NCBI GenBank assembly: GCA_041395505.1
Contig: JAWLAG010000001.1
Coordinates: 1,674,001-1,738,000, forward strand
Reading direction: 5' to 3'
Origin: Steroidobacteraceae bacterium
Lineage (GTDB): Bacteria > Pseudomonadota > Gammaproteobacteria > Steroidobacterales > Steroidobacteraceae
Length of the DNA: 64,000 nt
Shown here: piece after piece, positions 34,122 through 44,107 of the stretch
Numbering within the stretch: position 1 is the first letter of the stretch
Layout of the letters: every line of letters begins with the position of its first letter
Notes under the pieces: generated by a model
What the model was told of the DNA's origin: nothing
What the model saw: only the letters and a program-made list of their open reading frames with translations
Database searches by the model: none
Made by a program: the position numbers and the translations under genes

Positions 34122-35714
34122 ATGCACAGTCTCGAAAAAGAGATCGCGCGCCGGCGTACTTTTGCCATCATTTCGCACCCCGATGCGGGAAAGACTACGC
34201 TGACCGAAAAGTTGCTGCTGTTCGGCGGCGCGATCCAGCTCGCTGGCACGGTCAAGGGGCGCAAGGCGGCCCGGCACGCCACCTCGGACTGGATGCGGCT
34301 CGAGCAGCAGCGCGGCATTTCCGTGACCTCGTCGGTCATGCAATTCCCCTTCGACGGACGCATCGTCAATCTGCTCGATACACCCGGGCACGAGGATTTC
34401 TCCGAGGATACGTATCGCACTCTGACCGCCGTCGATTCGGCGTTGATGGTCATCGACTGTGCAAAAGGTGTCGAGGAGAGGACCGTGAAACTGATGGAAG
34501 TCTGTCGCTTGCGTGCGACCCCCATCATGACGTTCATCAACAAGCTCGATCGCGCGGGCAGGGCACCCATCGAGTTGCTGGACGAGGTGGAGCAGGTGCT
34601 TGGCATAGCGACAGCACCGGTGACCTGGCCAATTGGCATGGGTTCAGCGCTGCGCGGCATTTATCACCTGCTTGAAGACTGCGTCTACGTGTACCGCGAA
34701 GCCGCGAAAGGGCGGGCAGGGAGTTTCGAGCGTTTGCCGGACCTGTCGAGCAGCGCCGTCGGCGATTTGCTCGGTGACGATGCGAAGCAGTTCATGGAAG
34801 AACTGGAACTCGTGCGCGGAGCGACGGCTTCCTTTGACCTCGCTTCATATCGCGCGGCACGTCAGACGCCGGTCTTCTTCGGTTCTGCCATCAGTAATTT
34901 CGGAGTGCGCGAATTATTGCAGTTTTTCGTGATGCACGCCCCGCCGCCAGGGGAGTTCGTGACGACCGCGCGGCCCGTATCTGCATTGGAGCCCGCGCTC
35001 AGCGGCTTTGTATTCAAGATCCAGGCGAACATGGATCCGGGGCATCGCGACAGGATCGCGTTCATGCGAATCTGCTCGGGGGCGTACAATCGCGGCATGC
35101 GCATGCACCATGTGCGGCTCGGCAAGGAAGTGCGCGTGAATGACGCAATCACCTTCATGGCAGCGGATCGACAGCATGCCGACCAGGCGTTCGCTGGCGA
35201 CATCATTGGGCTTCACAACCACGGCACGATCAATATCGGTGATTCGTTCTCGGAGGGCGAGCGCCTGGTATTCACCGGCATCCCCAATTTTGCGCCGGAA
35301 ATCTTCCGGCGCGCGGTGCTGAAGGATCCGCTGAAGGCCAAGGCGCTTGGCAAGGGACTGGCGCAACTGTGCGAAGAAGGCGCCACGCAGCTGTTCAAGC
35401 CCATGCGCAACAACGACCTTATACTCGGGGCCGTTGGCCAATTGCAGTTCGAGGTGGTCGCATTTCGGCTCCAGGACGAGTACAACGTCAGCTGTCAATT
35501 CGAGCCCGTCAACGTCTATACGGCTCGTTGGCTCGCAGCGGACCAGCAACGCGAACTCGACGAGCTTGCCAACCGATCGCATGACAACATGGCTGTCGAT
35601 CATGCCGGCGCACTGGTCTATCTGGCGCCGACTCGCGTGAACCTCGAGCTCGCGATGGAGCGTTTCCCACGAGTGCGATTCAGTCCGACGCGCGAGCATT
35701 TCCTGCATGAGTGA
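34122..35714 (+). CDS. prfC: Peptide chain release factor 3
   Basis: RF3 is a GTPase that recycles RF1/RF2 from the ribosome after termination. G motifs are SHPDAGKTTLTEK (G1), GISVTSSVM (G2), DTPGHEDFS (G3) and NKLDR (G4). It has about 530 residues. ATG 34122 (MHSLEKEIARR) fits the spacing to the AGG at 34111-34113 better than TTG 34116. It is followed by the transporter gene, which overlaps its last 8 bases. Confidence 0.97.
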   Translation: MHSLEKEIARRRTFAIISHPDAGKTTLTEKLLLFGGAIQLAGTVKGRKAARHATSDWMRLEQQRGISVTSSVMQFPFDGRIVNLLDTPGHEDFSEDTYRTLTAVDSALMVIDCAKGVEERTVKLMEVCRLRATPIMTFINKLDRAGRAPIELLDEVEQVLGIATAPVTWPIGMGSALRGIYHLLEDCVYVYREAAKGRAGSFERLPDLSSSAVGDLLGDDAKQFMEELELVRGATASFDLASYRAARQTPVFFGSAISNFGVRELLQFFVMHAPPPGEFVTTARPVSALEPALSGFVFKIQANMDPGHRDRIAFMRICSGAYNRGMRMHHVRLGKEVRVNDAITFMAADRQHADQAFAGDIIGLHNHGTINIGDSFSEGERLVFTGIPNFAPEIFRRAVLKDPLKAKALGKGLAQLCEEGATQLFKPMRNNDLILGAVGQLQFEVVAFRLQDEYNVSCQFEPVNVYTARWLAADQQRELDELANRSHDNMAVDHAGALVYLAPTRVNLELAMERFPRVRFSPTREHFLHE

Positions 35715-36996
35715 ACCTGCCGAGGCGCGTTCCAGCATCCGCGCGGTGCGGGCCTGGGCTTTTTACGACTTCGCCAATTCCGCTTTTGCCACCACAGTGA
35801 TGGCGGGTTTTTTCCCGACGTTCTTCAAGCAGTACTGGAACGCCGGCGTCGATGCGACCGTCAGTACCGGCAGGCTCGGCGTTGCCAACGCCATCGCAGG
35901 GCTCGTAGTGGCGATCCTCGCGCCCGTGCTGGGTGCAATTGCCGACCGAGGAGGCGCAAGAAAGAAATTGCTGCTGGTGTTCACGGTCATCGGGGCTGCC
36001 GCCACGGCGGCGCTGTACCTGATCGGTCAGCCCCACTGGAGCGTTGCGGCGGCGATGTTCGTTACCGCATCGGTCGGTTTCATGGCGGCCAATGTCTTCT
36101 ACGATGCACTGATGCTCGATGTTGCCAACGACCGGGAGCTGGATCGCGTGTCGGCACTGGGTTTCGCCCTGGGTTATCTGGGCGGCGGCTTGTTGTTCGC
36201 CCTCAACCTGCTGATGGTCGTGCGACCGCATTGGTTCAATCTCGCGACCGCCGCCGATGCGGTACGCGCGTCGTTCCTGACCGTGGCATTGTGGTGGCTG
36301 TTGTTCTCGATTCCCCTTGCTGTGTGGGTGCGCGAGCACAAGGGTGCGCCGCTGCCGATCAAGACTGCCGTCCGCCAGGGCTTTGCGGAGCTGGGTGCGA
36401 CCGTGCGGACGGTGATCCGGTATCGGGAGGCCGTCGTGTTCCTGTTGGCCTATTGGTTCTATATCGATGGCGTCAACACCATCATCAAGATGGCAGTCGA
36501 CTTTGGGCTCGCAATCGGGCTCGAAGCCAGTGATCTGCTTGGGGCGCTCCTGCTCACGCAATTCGTGGCCTTCCCGGCAGCCATGTTCTTCGGCTGGCTA
36601 GGTGGGCGCATCGGCTCTCGCAATGGCGTACTGGTCGCACTGGCCGGTTACGTCGTCGCGAATGTTTCCGCCTATTTCATCGATACATCGCTGGGTTTTG
36701 TGATCCTTGCGGTACTGATCGGTCTTGTGCAGGGGGGTGTGCAGAGTCTGTCGAGATCACTGTTTGCTCGCCTGGTGCCTCAGGGCAAGAATGCGGAATT
36801 CTTCGGGTTCTACAACATGATGGGCAAATTTGCGACCGTGCTCGGTCCGGCGCTGGTGGCACTCGTTGGCTGGTTGACCCACAGCAACCGCGCTGCAATC
36901 CTGTCGCTGTTGCTGCTGTTCGTGATGGGTGCCGCGATACTGCTGAAGATCCCGAACAGGGTGGTTCAGGCAACTTCCGCATCCGTTGCGCGATAG
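35707..36996 (+). CDS. MFS transporter, UMF1/Atg22-like family
   Basis: This 429-residue protein has about twelve hydrophobic helices and the UMF1 N-terminal signature RAWAFYDFANSAFATTVMAG. Other landmarks are ADRGGARKK between helices 2 and 3, and LARLVPQGKNAEFFGFYNM in the C-terminal half. Members of this family have poorly defined substrates. It overlaps prfC by 8 bases and runs 31 bases past the stop of the convergent tgpA gene. Confidence 0.88.
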   Translation: MSEPAEARSSIRAVRAWAFYDFANSAFATTVMAGFFPTFFKQYWNAGVDATVSTGRLGVANAIAGLVVAILAPVLGAIADRGGARKKLLLVFTVIGAAATAALYLIGQPHWSVAAAMFVTASVGFMAANVFYDALMLDVANDRELDRVSALGFALGYLGGGLLFALNLLMVVRPHWFNLATAADAVRASFLTVALWWLLFSIPLAVWVREHKGAPLPIKTAVRQGFAELGATVRTVIRYREAVVFLLAYWFYIDGVNTIIKMAVDFGLAIGLEASDLLGALLLTQFVAFPAAMFFGWLGGRIGSRNGVLVALAGYVVANVSAYFIDTSLGFVILAVLIGLVQGGVQSLSRSLFARLVPQGKNAEFFGFYNMMGKFATVLGPALVALVGWLTHSNRAAILSLLLLFVMGAAILLKIPNRVVQATSASVAR

Positions 36997-38930
36997 CGAC
37001 GGACCGCGCGGCCGAAACCTGCAATCAACGACGGCGCAGTTGCAGACGGCCTGCCATAGCGCAGCGAGGCATATTGCTCGAGCAGTGCCGAGGCTTGCGG
37101 GCGTTGCATCCGCAGGCGCATTGACAGCGCAGCGGCTGATTCGCTCGCGCGTATCGGGATGCCAGCGCGCGCGAGCTTCGCAAGCAGGAGTCGATAACTG
37201 CGCTGCAGTGGCTCATTCCCGCGGTACAGGAGTACGCGTGCCTGCCAGGCGCCAAGTGCGATCAGCCAGATCACGAACCCGATCGCAAGTATGCGGCCGG
37301 CCGTGGCGAGGTCCGCATCACGTAAACCAAGACTCTGCAACAGGGAGCGCTGCGAACTGGAGTTGAATTCAATGATACGTTGTGTCCACCAGGCGTTGGC
37401 GGCGTCCCATTGTCGCCTCAGGCCACGCAGCCAGGTTGAGGCAAGCACCAGCCGCTGGGTGAACGAGCCGGAGTCGCTCAGGAGTTCGCTTGCGCCACGC
37501 GTCAGGCGCTCGGGAGCGACGACCGCCGTCGGGTCAACGCGGGTCCAGCCGCGCGCATCGAGCCATATTTCCGCCCAGGCATGTGCGTCCGACTGGCGAA
37601 TGGTAAAATGGCGGCCGATTGGATTCCACTCGCCCCCGAGGTATCCGGTGACGACCCTGGCCGGCACGCCGGCCGCCCGCATCATGCTCACATAGGCCGA
37701 GGCGAAGTGGCCGCAGAAACCGCGCCGCGAATTGAACAGGAAGTCGTCGACCGAGTTGTAGTCCAGGCGCGGCGGTGTCAGGGAGTATTCGAAGCCCGTC
37801 GATGCGAACAGGGACAGAACCGCATCGCTGAAGGCGAGATCCGAGCCGGCTTCGCGGCGCATGCGTCGCGCCAGTTCGAGTGTGCGCGGATTGCGTCCCG
37901 CCGGCAGTGCCGTGAAAAAACGTCGTCCAAGGGAGCGCAGCGTCTGGCTGTTCCCTGCGCGAGTGTATGAAGTAAGGCGATAGCTGATCGGCTTGCCGAC
38001 GGGCTCGTTCGCCGTCAGTTCGTTCGCGCCCGCCATGCGCATGCCGCGTTGCCTGGGAGGCGTTGGCATTTCGAGTGCAAACAACCAACGTTGATCGTGC
38101 GGTTCCAATGCGACGGTGTAGGAGTAGGAGGGGCCTCGATACGACAGGGCGGGTTCCATGTAGGACGCGCGGCGCGCTCGCCACGTATAGCCGTCGAAGT
38201 CCATCATCACGGGTCCGCGAAAGTACAACTCGCTGCTCGGCGGGGCACGGCCCGTGAATTGCACGCGAAAAGCGACAGCATCGGAGTCGACCAGCTCAGT
38301 GATCGAGCCCGGGCTCATGCTGTCGGCGAGGCCGGTGCTCGCTGCGCCGCCACCCGGTGTCGCCCAGAATGAGCCTGCGATACGCGGGAAGAACAAAAAA
38401 CCCATGATTGCGATCGGCAAGGCGAGGCCAATTGATCTTGCGGACATTCGAAGCGCCGCCCGGGTCGACAAGCCCGCGCCGGCCGCGCTTACGATCGCCA
38501 TCGCTGCGAGCGTGAGCCATGCGACAGCTCCGTAGAGCGGCATGCGTATCATTCCCTGTCGGTCGAGACAGGCAGCGAGCAGCAGGAAAATGGCGCTGCC
38601 GGCCACGACCTGCGCATCGCGAGTCGTGCGTGCTTCGAGCAATTTGAGGGCCCCCATTGCGCCAAGCAGGCTGCTCCCGGCGGCCAGTCCATTCAACGTG
38701 CGGAACTGCGCGAACACGGCGCCGAGCAATGTCAGCACCAGCAGCAGCATTGCGATGCGCCCCGGTGGGCGGGCCCGGTCGGCGGACATGGCCAGGCGGT
38801 ATGCAACTGCTGCGATTGCAGCGACGATGGTCCAGGTCGGCATTCGATCCAAGTGCAACAGAAGGCTCATCGCGAAGGCGAGGGCGATGCACTGCGTTTG
38901 CCGCGGCGACAATTCGGCGCGCGCGCTCAA
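36966..38930 (-). CDS. tgpA: TgpA-type transglutaminase-like membrane protein (DUF3488)
   Basis: This protein of about 654 residues has an N-terminal block of about six membrane helices (DUF3488), a periplasmic transglutaminase-like domain, and a further helix near residue 560. The catalytic triad is visible: Cys in RGFCGHFASAYV, His in SDAHAWAEIW, and Asp in VDPTAVV. It is last in MoxR-DUF58-TgpA, a conserved trio in gammaproteobacteria. TTG 38930 overlaps the DUF58 stop (TTGA); a start at 39065 would add an unconserved piece. The C-terminus overlaps the convergent MFS gene. Substrates are not known. Confidence 0.9.
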   Translation of the reverse strand: MSARAELSPRQTQCIALAFAMSLLLHLDRMPTWTIVAAIAAVAYRLAMSADRARPPGRIAMLLLVLTLLGAVFAQFRTLNGLAAGSSLLGAMGALKLLEARTTRDAQVVAGSAIFLLLAACLDRQGMIRMPLYGAVAWLTLAAMAIVSAAGAGLSTRAALRMSARSIGLALPIAIMGFLFFPRIAGSFWATPGGGAASTGLADSMSPGSITELVDSDAVAFRVQFTGRAPPSSELYFRGPVMMDFDGYTWRARRASYMEPALSYRGPSYSYTVALEPHDQRWLFALEMPTPPRQRGMRMAGANELTANEPVGKPISYRLTSYTRAGNSQTLRSLGRRFFTALPAGRNPRTLELARRMRREAGSDLAFSDAVLSLFASTGFEYSLTPPRLDYNSVDDFLFNSRRGFCGHFASAYVSMMRAAGVPARVVTGYLGGEWNPIGRHFTIRQSDAHAWAEIWLDARGWTRVDPTAVVAPERLTRGASELLSDSGSFTQRLVLASTWLRGLRRQWDAANAWWTQRIIEFNSSSQRSLLQSLGLRDADLATAGRILAIGFVIWLIALGAWQARVLLYRGNEPLQRSYRLLLAKLARAGIPIRASESAAALSMRLRMQRPQASALLEQYASLRYGRPSATAPSLIAGFGRAVRRYRATDAEVA

Positions 38931-39919
38931 GGTAAGTTCTCCGGCCAGATGCCGAGGCGATCGAGGCTGATCTGGTAGTGATTCAGGCCGCGCCCAGGCG
39001 GATCGATCTTTGCGCCAATTCGCAGCTGGTACGATGCCCCGATCGTGTGTGCGTCGACAATCCATCGACAGATCTGTTGCAGCCTCAACTCGGCTGGCAT
39101 CGGCGCCAACGCATCAAAATCGAACAGAGTTGCTTGTGCCTGTTCCGCGACGTAGCTTTTCACCATCAACGGCGCGCCGCGCGCATAGGCACTCCAGGCA
39201 ACCCTGCGTGGCGAGTCGCCTTCGCGAAAATCGCGCAAGTGCGAGAAATCATCGGCTCCCGGACGCTGCCCGCCGGTCACGGCGCCGGCGGCCTGACTGG
39301 TTCCCCGGGCTGCGCCATGCTCGATGGGTTTGGGCCAGGCAATGTAGGTGACATCGCCATGCAAATAGGTGAAGGCGCGGAACAATCCATAGGGGTAGCG
39401 AGTCTCGAGGCGAACTCTCGGGATGGTCTGTCGTCCGCGCTCGCCATACCAAAACGGCACTGCAACGCTAAGTGTTTCGCCCGCCAGCAGGCTGCTTGCT
39501 GCGGTGTTTCCTCGGCCGGCATCGAGCACCAGCGCGTGGCGATCAGCGGCACTGTGATTGTGTAAATGGATCGAGATTTCACCCTGGCTCGCGGCAAATC
39601 CCGACTTGGCCCCGACAGCCACGACCGACAAACCAAGCAGATTACGGTGGCATTGGTGCATGGCGACGAGCCAGACGCCGCCAAAAAGGAAGGTCGCGAA
39701 CAAAGCCACATTGTTCGAGTAATTGAGACTCGCCAATAACATCACGAACAGCAGCAGGGCGAACGCCATCCCGGTGCGCGTCGGCAGGATATAGAGCCGC
39801 CGGGCGGTAATCTGCAGCGGCAGGCGATCCTTGCCTTGGCGTCGCCTGACCCAACCTGCGAATGCTGCCGCCAGCCGTTTCCTCCACGCAGTCGCCGGGT
39901 TGATTGCCATTGCCCGCAT
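38927..39919 (-). CDS. DUF58 membrane protein
   Basis: This 330-residue protein has two adjacent hydrophobic helices near residues 47-90 and a C-terminal DUF58 domain. The signature is FSHLRDFREGDSPRRVAWSAYAR. DUF58 proteins are von Willebrand A-like and are encoded with MoxR ATPases, suggesting an AAA+/VWA-type chaperone module for a membrane or periplasmic target. It starts at ATG 39919. It lies 4 bases after the MoxR stop and shares TTGA with tgpA. Confidence 0.88.
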   Translation of the reverse strand: MRAMAINPATAWRKRLAAAFAGWVRRRQGKDRLPLQITARRLYILPTRTGMAFALLLFVMLLASLNYSNNVALFATFLFGGVWLVAMHQCHRNLLGLSVVAVGAKSGFAASQGEISIHLHNHSAADRHALVLDAGRGNTAASSLLAGETLSVAVPFWYGERGRQTIPRVRLETRYPYGLFRAFTYLHGDVTYIAWPKPIEHGAARGTSQAAGAVTGGQRPGADDFSHLRDFREGDSPRRVAWSAYARGAPLMVKSYVAEQAQATLFDFDALAPMPAELRLQQICRWIVDAHTIGASYQLRIGAKIDPPGRGLNHYQISLDRLGIWPENLP

Positions 39920-39923
39920 GGCG

Positions 39924-40838
39924 TCAGGGCACAGGTATGAGTTCCATCAATTCGGCAGCAAGAACATTGCCGGCATCGCCACCGCTGCGGCTGTGCAAGC
40001 GATGGGCGGCGACGCTCACGAACACGGCCTGGACGTCGTCGGGCAGAACGTGGGCGCGCCCCTGCACCAGAGCGTGGGCCTGCGCAGCGCGAATCAGTCC
40101 GAGGCCGGCGCGGGGCGACAGGCCATTGGATGCGCCATCGAGTTCCCGGCTCTTCTGCAGAAGGGCTTGAACGTAATCGAGAACGGGCTCGGATAGAAAA
40201 ATCTCGCGCACCTGCGTCTGCCAATAGATGACCCGCTCGGCACTCATCACCGGATGCATCAAGGGCAGGGCGTCGCGGCGGTCGTTGCCGCGCAACAACA
40301 GCCGCTCGTTGGCGCGATCGGGGTACCCCAGCTGTATGCGCATCAAAAAACGGTCCAGTTGCGACTCGGGTAAAGCGAAGGTGCCAGCCTGTTCGAGCGG
40401 GTTCTGGGTCGCAACGACGAAGAATGGTTCGGGCAGCCGATAGGTCGTGAGCTCGGTGCTGACCTGTCGTTCTTCCATTGCCTCGAGCAATGCGCTCTGG
40501 GTCTTCGGGCTGGCCCGATTGACTTCGTCCGCGAGCAGCAACTGCGTGAATACGGGACCGCGCCGGAAATTGAACTGCTGCGTGGCGCGATCGAAGACAG
40601 CGACGCCCAGAATATCGGCTGGCAGCAAATCGCTGGTGAACTGAACGCGTTGCCAGGCGATGCCGAGGACCTGCGCCAGCGCATGGGCCAACGTCGTTTT
40701 GCCCACGCCAGGCAGATCCTCGATCAGCAGATGCCCGCGCGCGAGCAGGCAGACCAGTGCCAACCGCAGCTGTCCTGCTTTGCCCAAGATGACTTCACCG
40801 AGCGCATCGAGGGCGGCGGTGAGTTCGCTAGTTGCCAT
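39924..40838 (-). CDS. MoxR family AAA+ ATPase
   Basis: This ATPase has about 304 residues. Walker A is EDLPGVGKTTLA, Walker B is LLLADEVNRASPK, sensor 1 is VVATQNPLEQAG, and the MoxR signature FTSDLLPADILG is present. The C-terminal sensor 2 region is SPRAGLGLIRAA. It is thought to act with the neighbouring DUF58 protein as a maturation factor. ATG 40838 (MATSELTAAL) overlaps the valS stop by 11 bases and is preferred over 40853. Confidence 0.92.
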   Translation of the reverse strand: MATSELTAALDALGEVILGKAGQLRLALVCLLARGHLLIEDLPGVGKTTLAHALAQVLGIAWQRVQFTSDLLPADILGVAVFDRATQQFNFRRGPVFTQLLLADEVNRASPKTQSALLEAMEERQVSTELTTYRLPEPFFVVATQNPLEQAGTFALPESQLDRFLMRIQLGYPDRANERLLLRGNDRRDALPLMHPVMSAERVIYWQTQVREIFLSEPVLDYVQALLQKSRELDGASNGLSPRAGLGLIRAAQAHALVQGRAHVLPDDVQAVFVSVAAHRLHSRSGGDAGNVLAAELMELIPVP

Positions 40839-43596
40839 CGATGAGCCTGTCAACTATTGCCGCCTGGCCGCGCAGTTTGCCCAACAGCGCTTCGAACTCC
40901 GTCACGCGATCGCGTTCCTGCTGCACTACCGCGGCCGGCGCGCCGTTGACGAAGCTGTCTTTGGCGAGCAGTCCGCGGCTGCGATCGAGGTCCTTCTGCA
41001 ATTTCTGCATGCGCTTTTGCAGCCGATCGCGCTCGGCGGCCGGCTCGATCAGTCCGGCAAGCGGCACGAGCAGGCGCATCAGGCCGACGTTGGCCATCGC
41101 GGCAGGTGGGGCAGGCGCGTCCGCCGGCAACACGTCGATCGACCCGAGCGCGGCCAATCGCCGCAGTAGCGACTCATGGGCGGCGAGCAGGCGCCGATCG
41201 TCGACGCTCGCATCGGCAATCTTGATGGATAGCCGTCGGCCGGGACTGACATCCATCTCGCCGCGAATCTGCCGCAGGCCCATCACGAATTGCTGGATCC
41301 AGCTGATCTCGGATTCGGCCTGCAGGTCGCGCGCATGGTTCTGTGTCAGCGGATAGTCTGCCAGCATTACACTTTCATGATGCGCTCCGGCGAGCGGCGC
41401 GAGTTTCAGCCAGATCTCTTCGGTGATGAATGGCATCAATGGATGCAGGGCGCGCATCGCAGCTTCGAGTAACGAAACCATGTTGTAGCGAACTCGCGCC
41501 GCTGCATCGGGATCTTCGCCCTGCAGTATCGGTTTGCACAATTCAAGGTACCAGTCGCAGTACTCGTGCCACACGAAGGTATACAGGGCGTTTGCGGCGT
41601 AATCAAAGCGATATTCCGCGAACGCTGCGTGCACATCGGCAAGCATGGCGGAAAAGCGCGACTGCGCCCAGCGGTCGACTACCGATTCGGTTCCCGCCGC
41701 AGGCCGGACCGGCGGCTGGTCGCCGACGGTCATCATGACGAACCGGGCCGCGTTCCAGATCTTGTTGCAGAAATTTCGATAGCCGCCGACGCGCCCCAGG
41801 TCGAAGCGTATGTCGCGCCCCTGGGTGGCGAGTGCCGCGAAGGTGAAGCGCAGGGCATCTGCGCCGTGTGCCGCGATACCCTGCGGATACTCCTTGCGCG
41901 TGGCTTTCTCGATTGCGGGACGCAGGTGTTCCTGCATCAGGCCGGAGGTCCGCTTTGCGATGAGTGCGTCGAGATCGATACCATCTACGACGTCGATGGG
42001 GTCGATGATATTGCCTTTCGACTTGGACATTTTCTGGCCATGTTCATCGCGCACCAGTCCGGTGATGTACACCTCCCGAAACGGCACGTCCTTCCTGAAC
42101 TTGAGGCCCATCATCATCATGCGAGCCACCCAGAAGAAAATGATGTCGAAACCGGTAACCAGCACTGACCCGGGATAGAAGCTGCGCAGGTCGGTTGACT
42201 CATCGGGCCAGCCGAGGGTCGAGAACGGCCATAGAGCCGATGAGAACCAGGTATCGAGGACATCCGGGTCCTGGCGCAGCGCGAGGCTGTCGGCGAGCGC
42301 GTGCTTGCTCCGCACTTCGGCTTCGTCACGGCCGACATAACACCGGCCCTCATTGTCGTACCACGCTGGAATGCGGTGTCCCCACCAAAGTTGCCGGCTT
42401 ATGCACCAGTCGCGAATATTGCGCATCCATTCGTAGTAGGTCTTGGTCCAGTTCTCCGGCACGAAGCGCGTGCGTCCGGACTCGACGGCAGACAGCGCCT
42501 CCTGCGCGAGCGAATCGATGCGCACATACCATTGATCTGTGAGCAGCGGCTCGAGTACGGCCCCCGACCGATCGCCGCGCGGAACCATGAGTTTGTGCGC
42601 CTCTGTGTGCTCGAGCAGTCCCAGCGACTCGAACTCCGCGATCAGTTGCTGGCGTGCAGCATAGCGATCGAGGCCGCGATAACGTTCTGGCACGCTGTCA
42701 TTCAGATGTGCATCGGCGGTGAGGATATTGAGCATTGGCAGCCCGTGACGCTCGCCGATCTCGAAGTCGTTGAAATCATGTGCCGGCGTAATCTTGACGC
42801 ACCCGGAACCGAATTCTGGGTCGACGTAATGGTCGGCGATAATCGGGATGCTGCGTTCCGCGATCGGTAGCCGAACGCGCTTGCCGACGAGATGTGCGTA
42901 GCGCGGGTCATCCGGGTTGACTGCGACGGCCGCGTCGCCGAGCATGGTTTCAGGTCGGGTCGTTGCAACCGTCACATGTCCTTCGGCGCCTTCGAGCGGG
43001 TAGCGCAGGTGCCAGAGCTTTCCATCTTCCTCCGTACTAAGTACCTCGAGGTCCGACAAGGCCGTGAGCAGAACCGGGTCCCAATTGACGAGCCGTTTGC
43101 CGCGATAGATGAGTCCGTCTTCGTACAGTCGTACGAATGCTTCGTTCACGGCTCTTGATAGATCGGGATCCATCGTGAAACGCTCTCGCGTCCAGTCGAC
43201 GGATGCGCCGAGGCGCCGCATTTGCGCGACGATCGTGCCGCCCGATTGCGCTTTCCAGCGCCACACTTCTGCCAGGAAGTCCTCGCGCGGCATGTCTCGC
43301 CGATTGCGGCCTGCAGTCGCCAACTGTCGCTCGACGACCATTTGCGTGGCGATGCCCGCATGGTCTGTCCCTGGCTGCCAGAGCGTATTGCGGCCGCTCA
43401 TGCGGTGATACCGTGTCAGCGCATCCATCAGCGTGTGCTGAAACGCATGGCCCATGTGGAGTGTGCCGGTGACGTTCGGCGGAGGCAGCATGATGACGTA
43501 GGGATCGCCGGAACCGCGCGGCGCAAACCACCCGCGGCTCTCCCAGCGTTCGTAGATTGTGGACTCGATCGAGCCCGGCGAGAAAGTCTTGTCCAT
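40828..43596 (-). CDS. valS: Valyl-tRNA synthetase
   Basis: ValS charges tRNA-Val. The class I HIGH-type motif is TLHMGHAFQHTLMD and KMSKS is QKMSKSKGNIIDP. The CP1 editing domain lies in about residues 190-350 (ATTRPETMLGDAA). A C-terminal coiled-coil arm of about 65 residues begins ERDRLQKRMQKLQK and contacts tRNA. It has 922 residues, as is usual. It follows holC after 53 bases, an arrangement (pepA-holC-valS) also found in E. coli. Confidence 0.97.
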   Translation of the reverse strand: MDKTFSPGSIESTIYERWESRGWFAPRGSGDPYVIMLPPPNVTGTLHMGHAFQHTLMDALTRYHRMSGRNTLWQPGTDHAGIATQMVVERQLATAGRNRRDMPREDFLAEVWRWKAQSGGTIVAQMRRLGASVDWTRERFTMDPDLSRAVNEAFVRLYEDGLIYRGKRLVNWDPVLLTALSDLEVLSTEEDGKLWHLRYPLEGAEGHVTVATTRPETMLGDAAVAVNPDDPRYAHLVGKRVRLPIAERSIPIIADHYVDPEFGSGCVKITPAHDFNDFEIGERHGLPMLNILTADAHLNDSVPERYRGLDRYAARQQLIAEFESLGLLEHTEAHKLMVPRGDRSGAVLEPLLTDQWYVRIDSLAQEALSAVESGRTRFVPENWTKTYYEWMRNIRDWCISRQLWWGHRIPAWYDNEGRCYVGRDEAEVRSKHALADSLALRQDPDVLDTWFSSALWPFSTLGWPDESTDLRSFYPGSVLVTGFDIIFFWVARMMMMGLKFRKDVPFREVYITGLVRDEHGQKMSKSKGNIIDPIDVVDGIDLDALIAKRTSGLMQEHLRPAIEKATRKEYPQGIAAHGADALRFTFAALATQGRDIRFDLGRVGGYRNFCNKIWNAARFVMMTVGDQPPVRPAAGTESVVDRWAQSRFSAMLADVHAAFAEYRFDYAANALYTFVWHEYCDWYLELCKPILQGEDPDAAARVRYNMVSLLEAAMRALHPLMPFITEEIWLKLAPLAGAHHESVMLADYPLTQNHARDLQAESEISWIQQFVMGLRQIRGEMDVSPGRRLSIKIADASVDDRRLLAAHESLLRRLAALGSIDVLPADAPAPPAAMANVGLMRLLVPLAGLIEPAAERDRLQKRMQKLQKDLDRSRGLLAKDSFVNGAPAAVVQQERDRVTEFEALLGKLRGQAAIVDRLIDGN

Positions 43597-43649
43597 CAGT
43601 CTAGGGTCAGGCCCGGTGGCGGATGCAGAAGGCGAGTATACCCAAGCGC

Positions 43650-44096
43650 CTAGTGCGCCGATCGTCCCCGCAGCTGCTGCGTCGCGGGCTCCAGGCCCAG
43701 TTCGCGATAGCTGCGAAAGCGTTCGCGCCCGCGGGCGCGGCGGTCCGCGTCACCATCGATGATGTCGATGACGCGCTCGCAGGAGTCTGCCGCTGCGACA
43801 AACGTTTCCGATAACGAAATGACGATTTCGCCCGCATTGTCGGCGTCTAGCTGCAGCCTGACGCAACGCGGCTCCACCGGAGCGACGGAGTCGGCGCACT
43901 CATGCGGCAGGAAACTGCCGTCACGGAAAGTCCACATCAGTTCATCGAGGGCACGTTGTTGCTCTGCATCGGCGCACAGTACGACCACCGCCTGGCCTGC
44001 CTGGTAGGCTTTCTCCGCCAGCCTGCAAGCGAGCCTCAGCCGTTCCCGACCGCTGGCGTCGTCAGTGATGTAGAAATCGACTCGAGGCCTTGGCAT
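43650..44096 (-). CDS. holC: DNA polymerase III chi subunit
   Basis: HolC (chi) binds SSB and HolD (psi) and links the clamp loader to single-stranded DNA. It has 148 residues from ATG 44096 (MPRPRVDFYITDDAS). Chi features are LACRLAEKAYQAGQAVVVLC, LDELMWTFRDGSFLPHECA (the W and F residues and the HE pair are typical), and VISLSETF. The longer frame to 44357 lies inside pepA and is rejected. It is 11 bases after pepA and precedes valS, matching the pepA-holC-valS order of E. coli. Confidence 0.93.
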   Translation of the reverse strand: MPRPRVDFYITDDASGRERLRLACRLAEKAYQAGQAVVVLCADAEQQRALDELMWTFRDGSFLPHECADSVAPVEPRCVRLQLDADNAGEIVISLSETFVAAADSCERVIDIIDGDADRRARGRERFRSYRELGLEPATQQLRGRSAH

Positions 44097-44107
44097 GCCC
44101 GGCGGCC

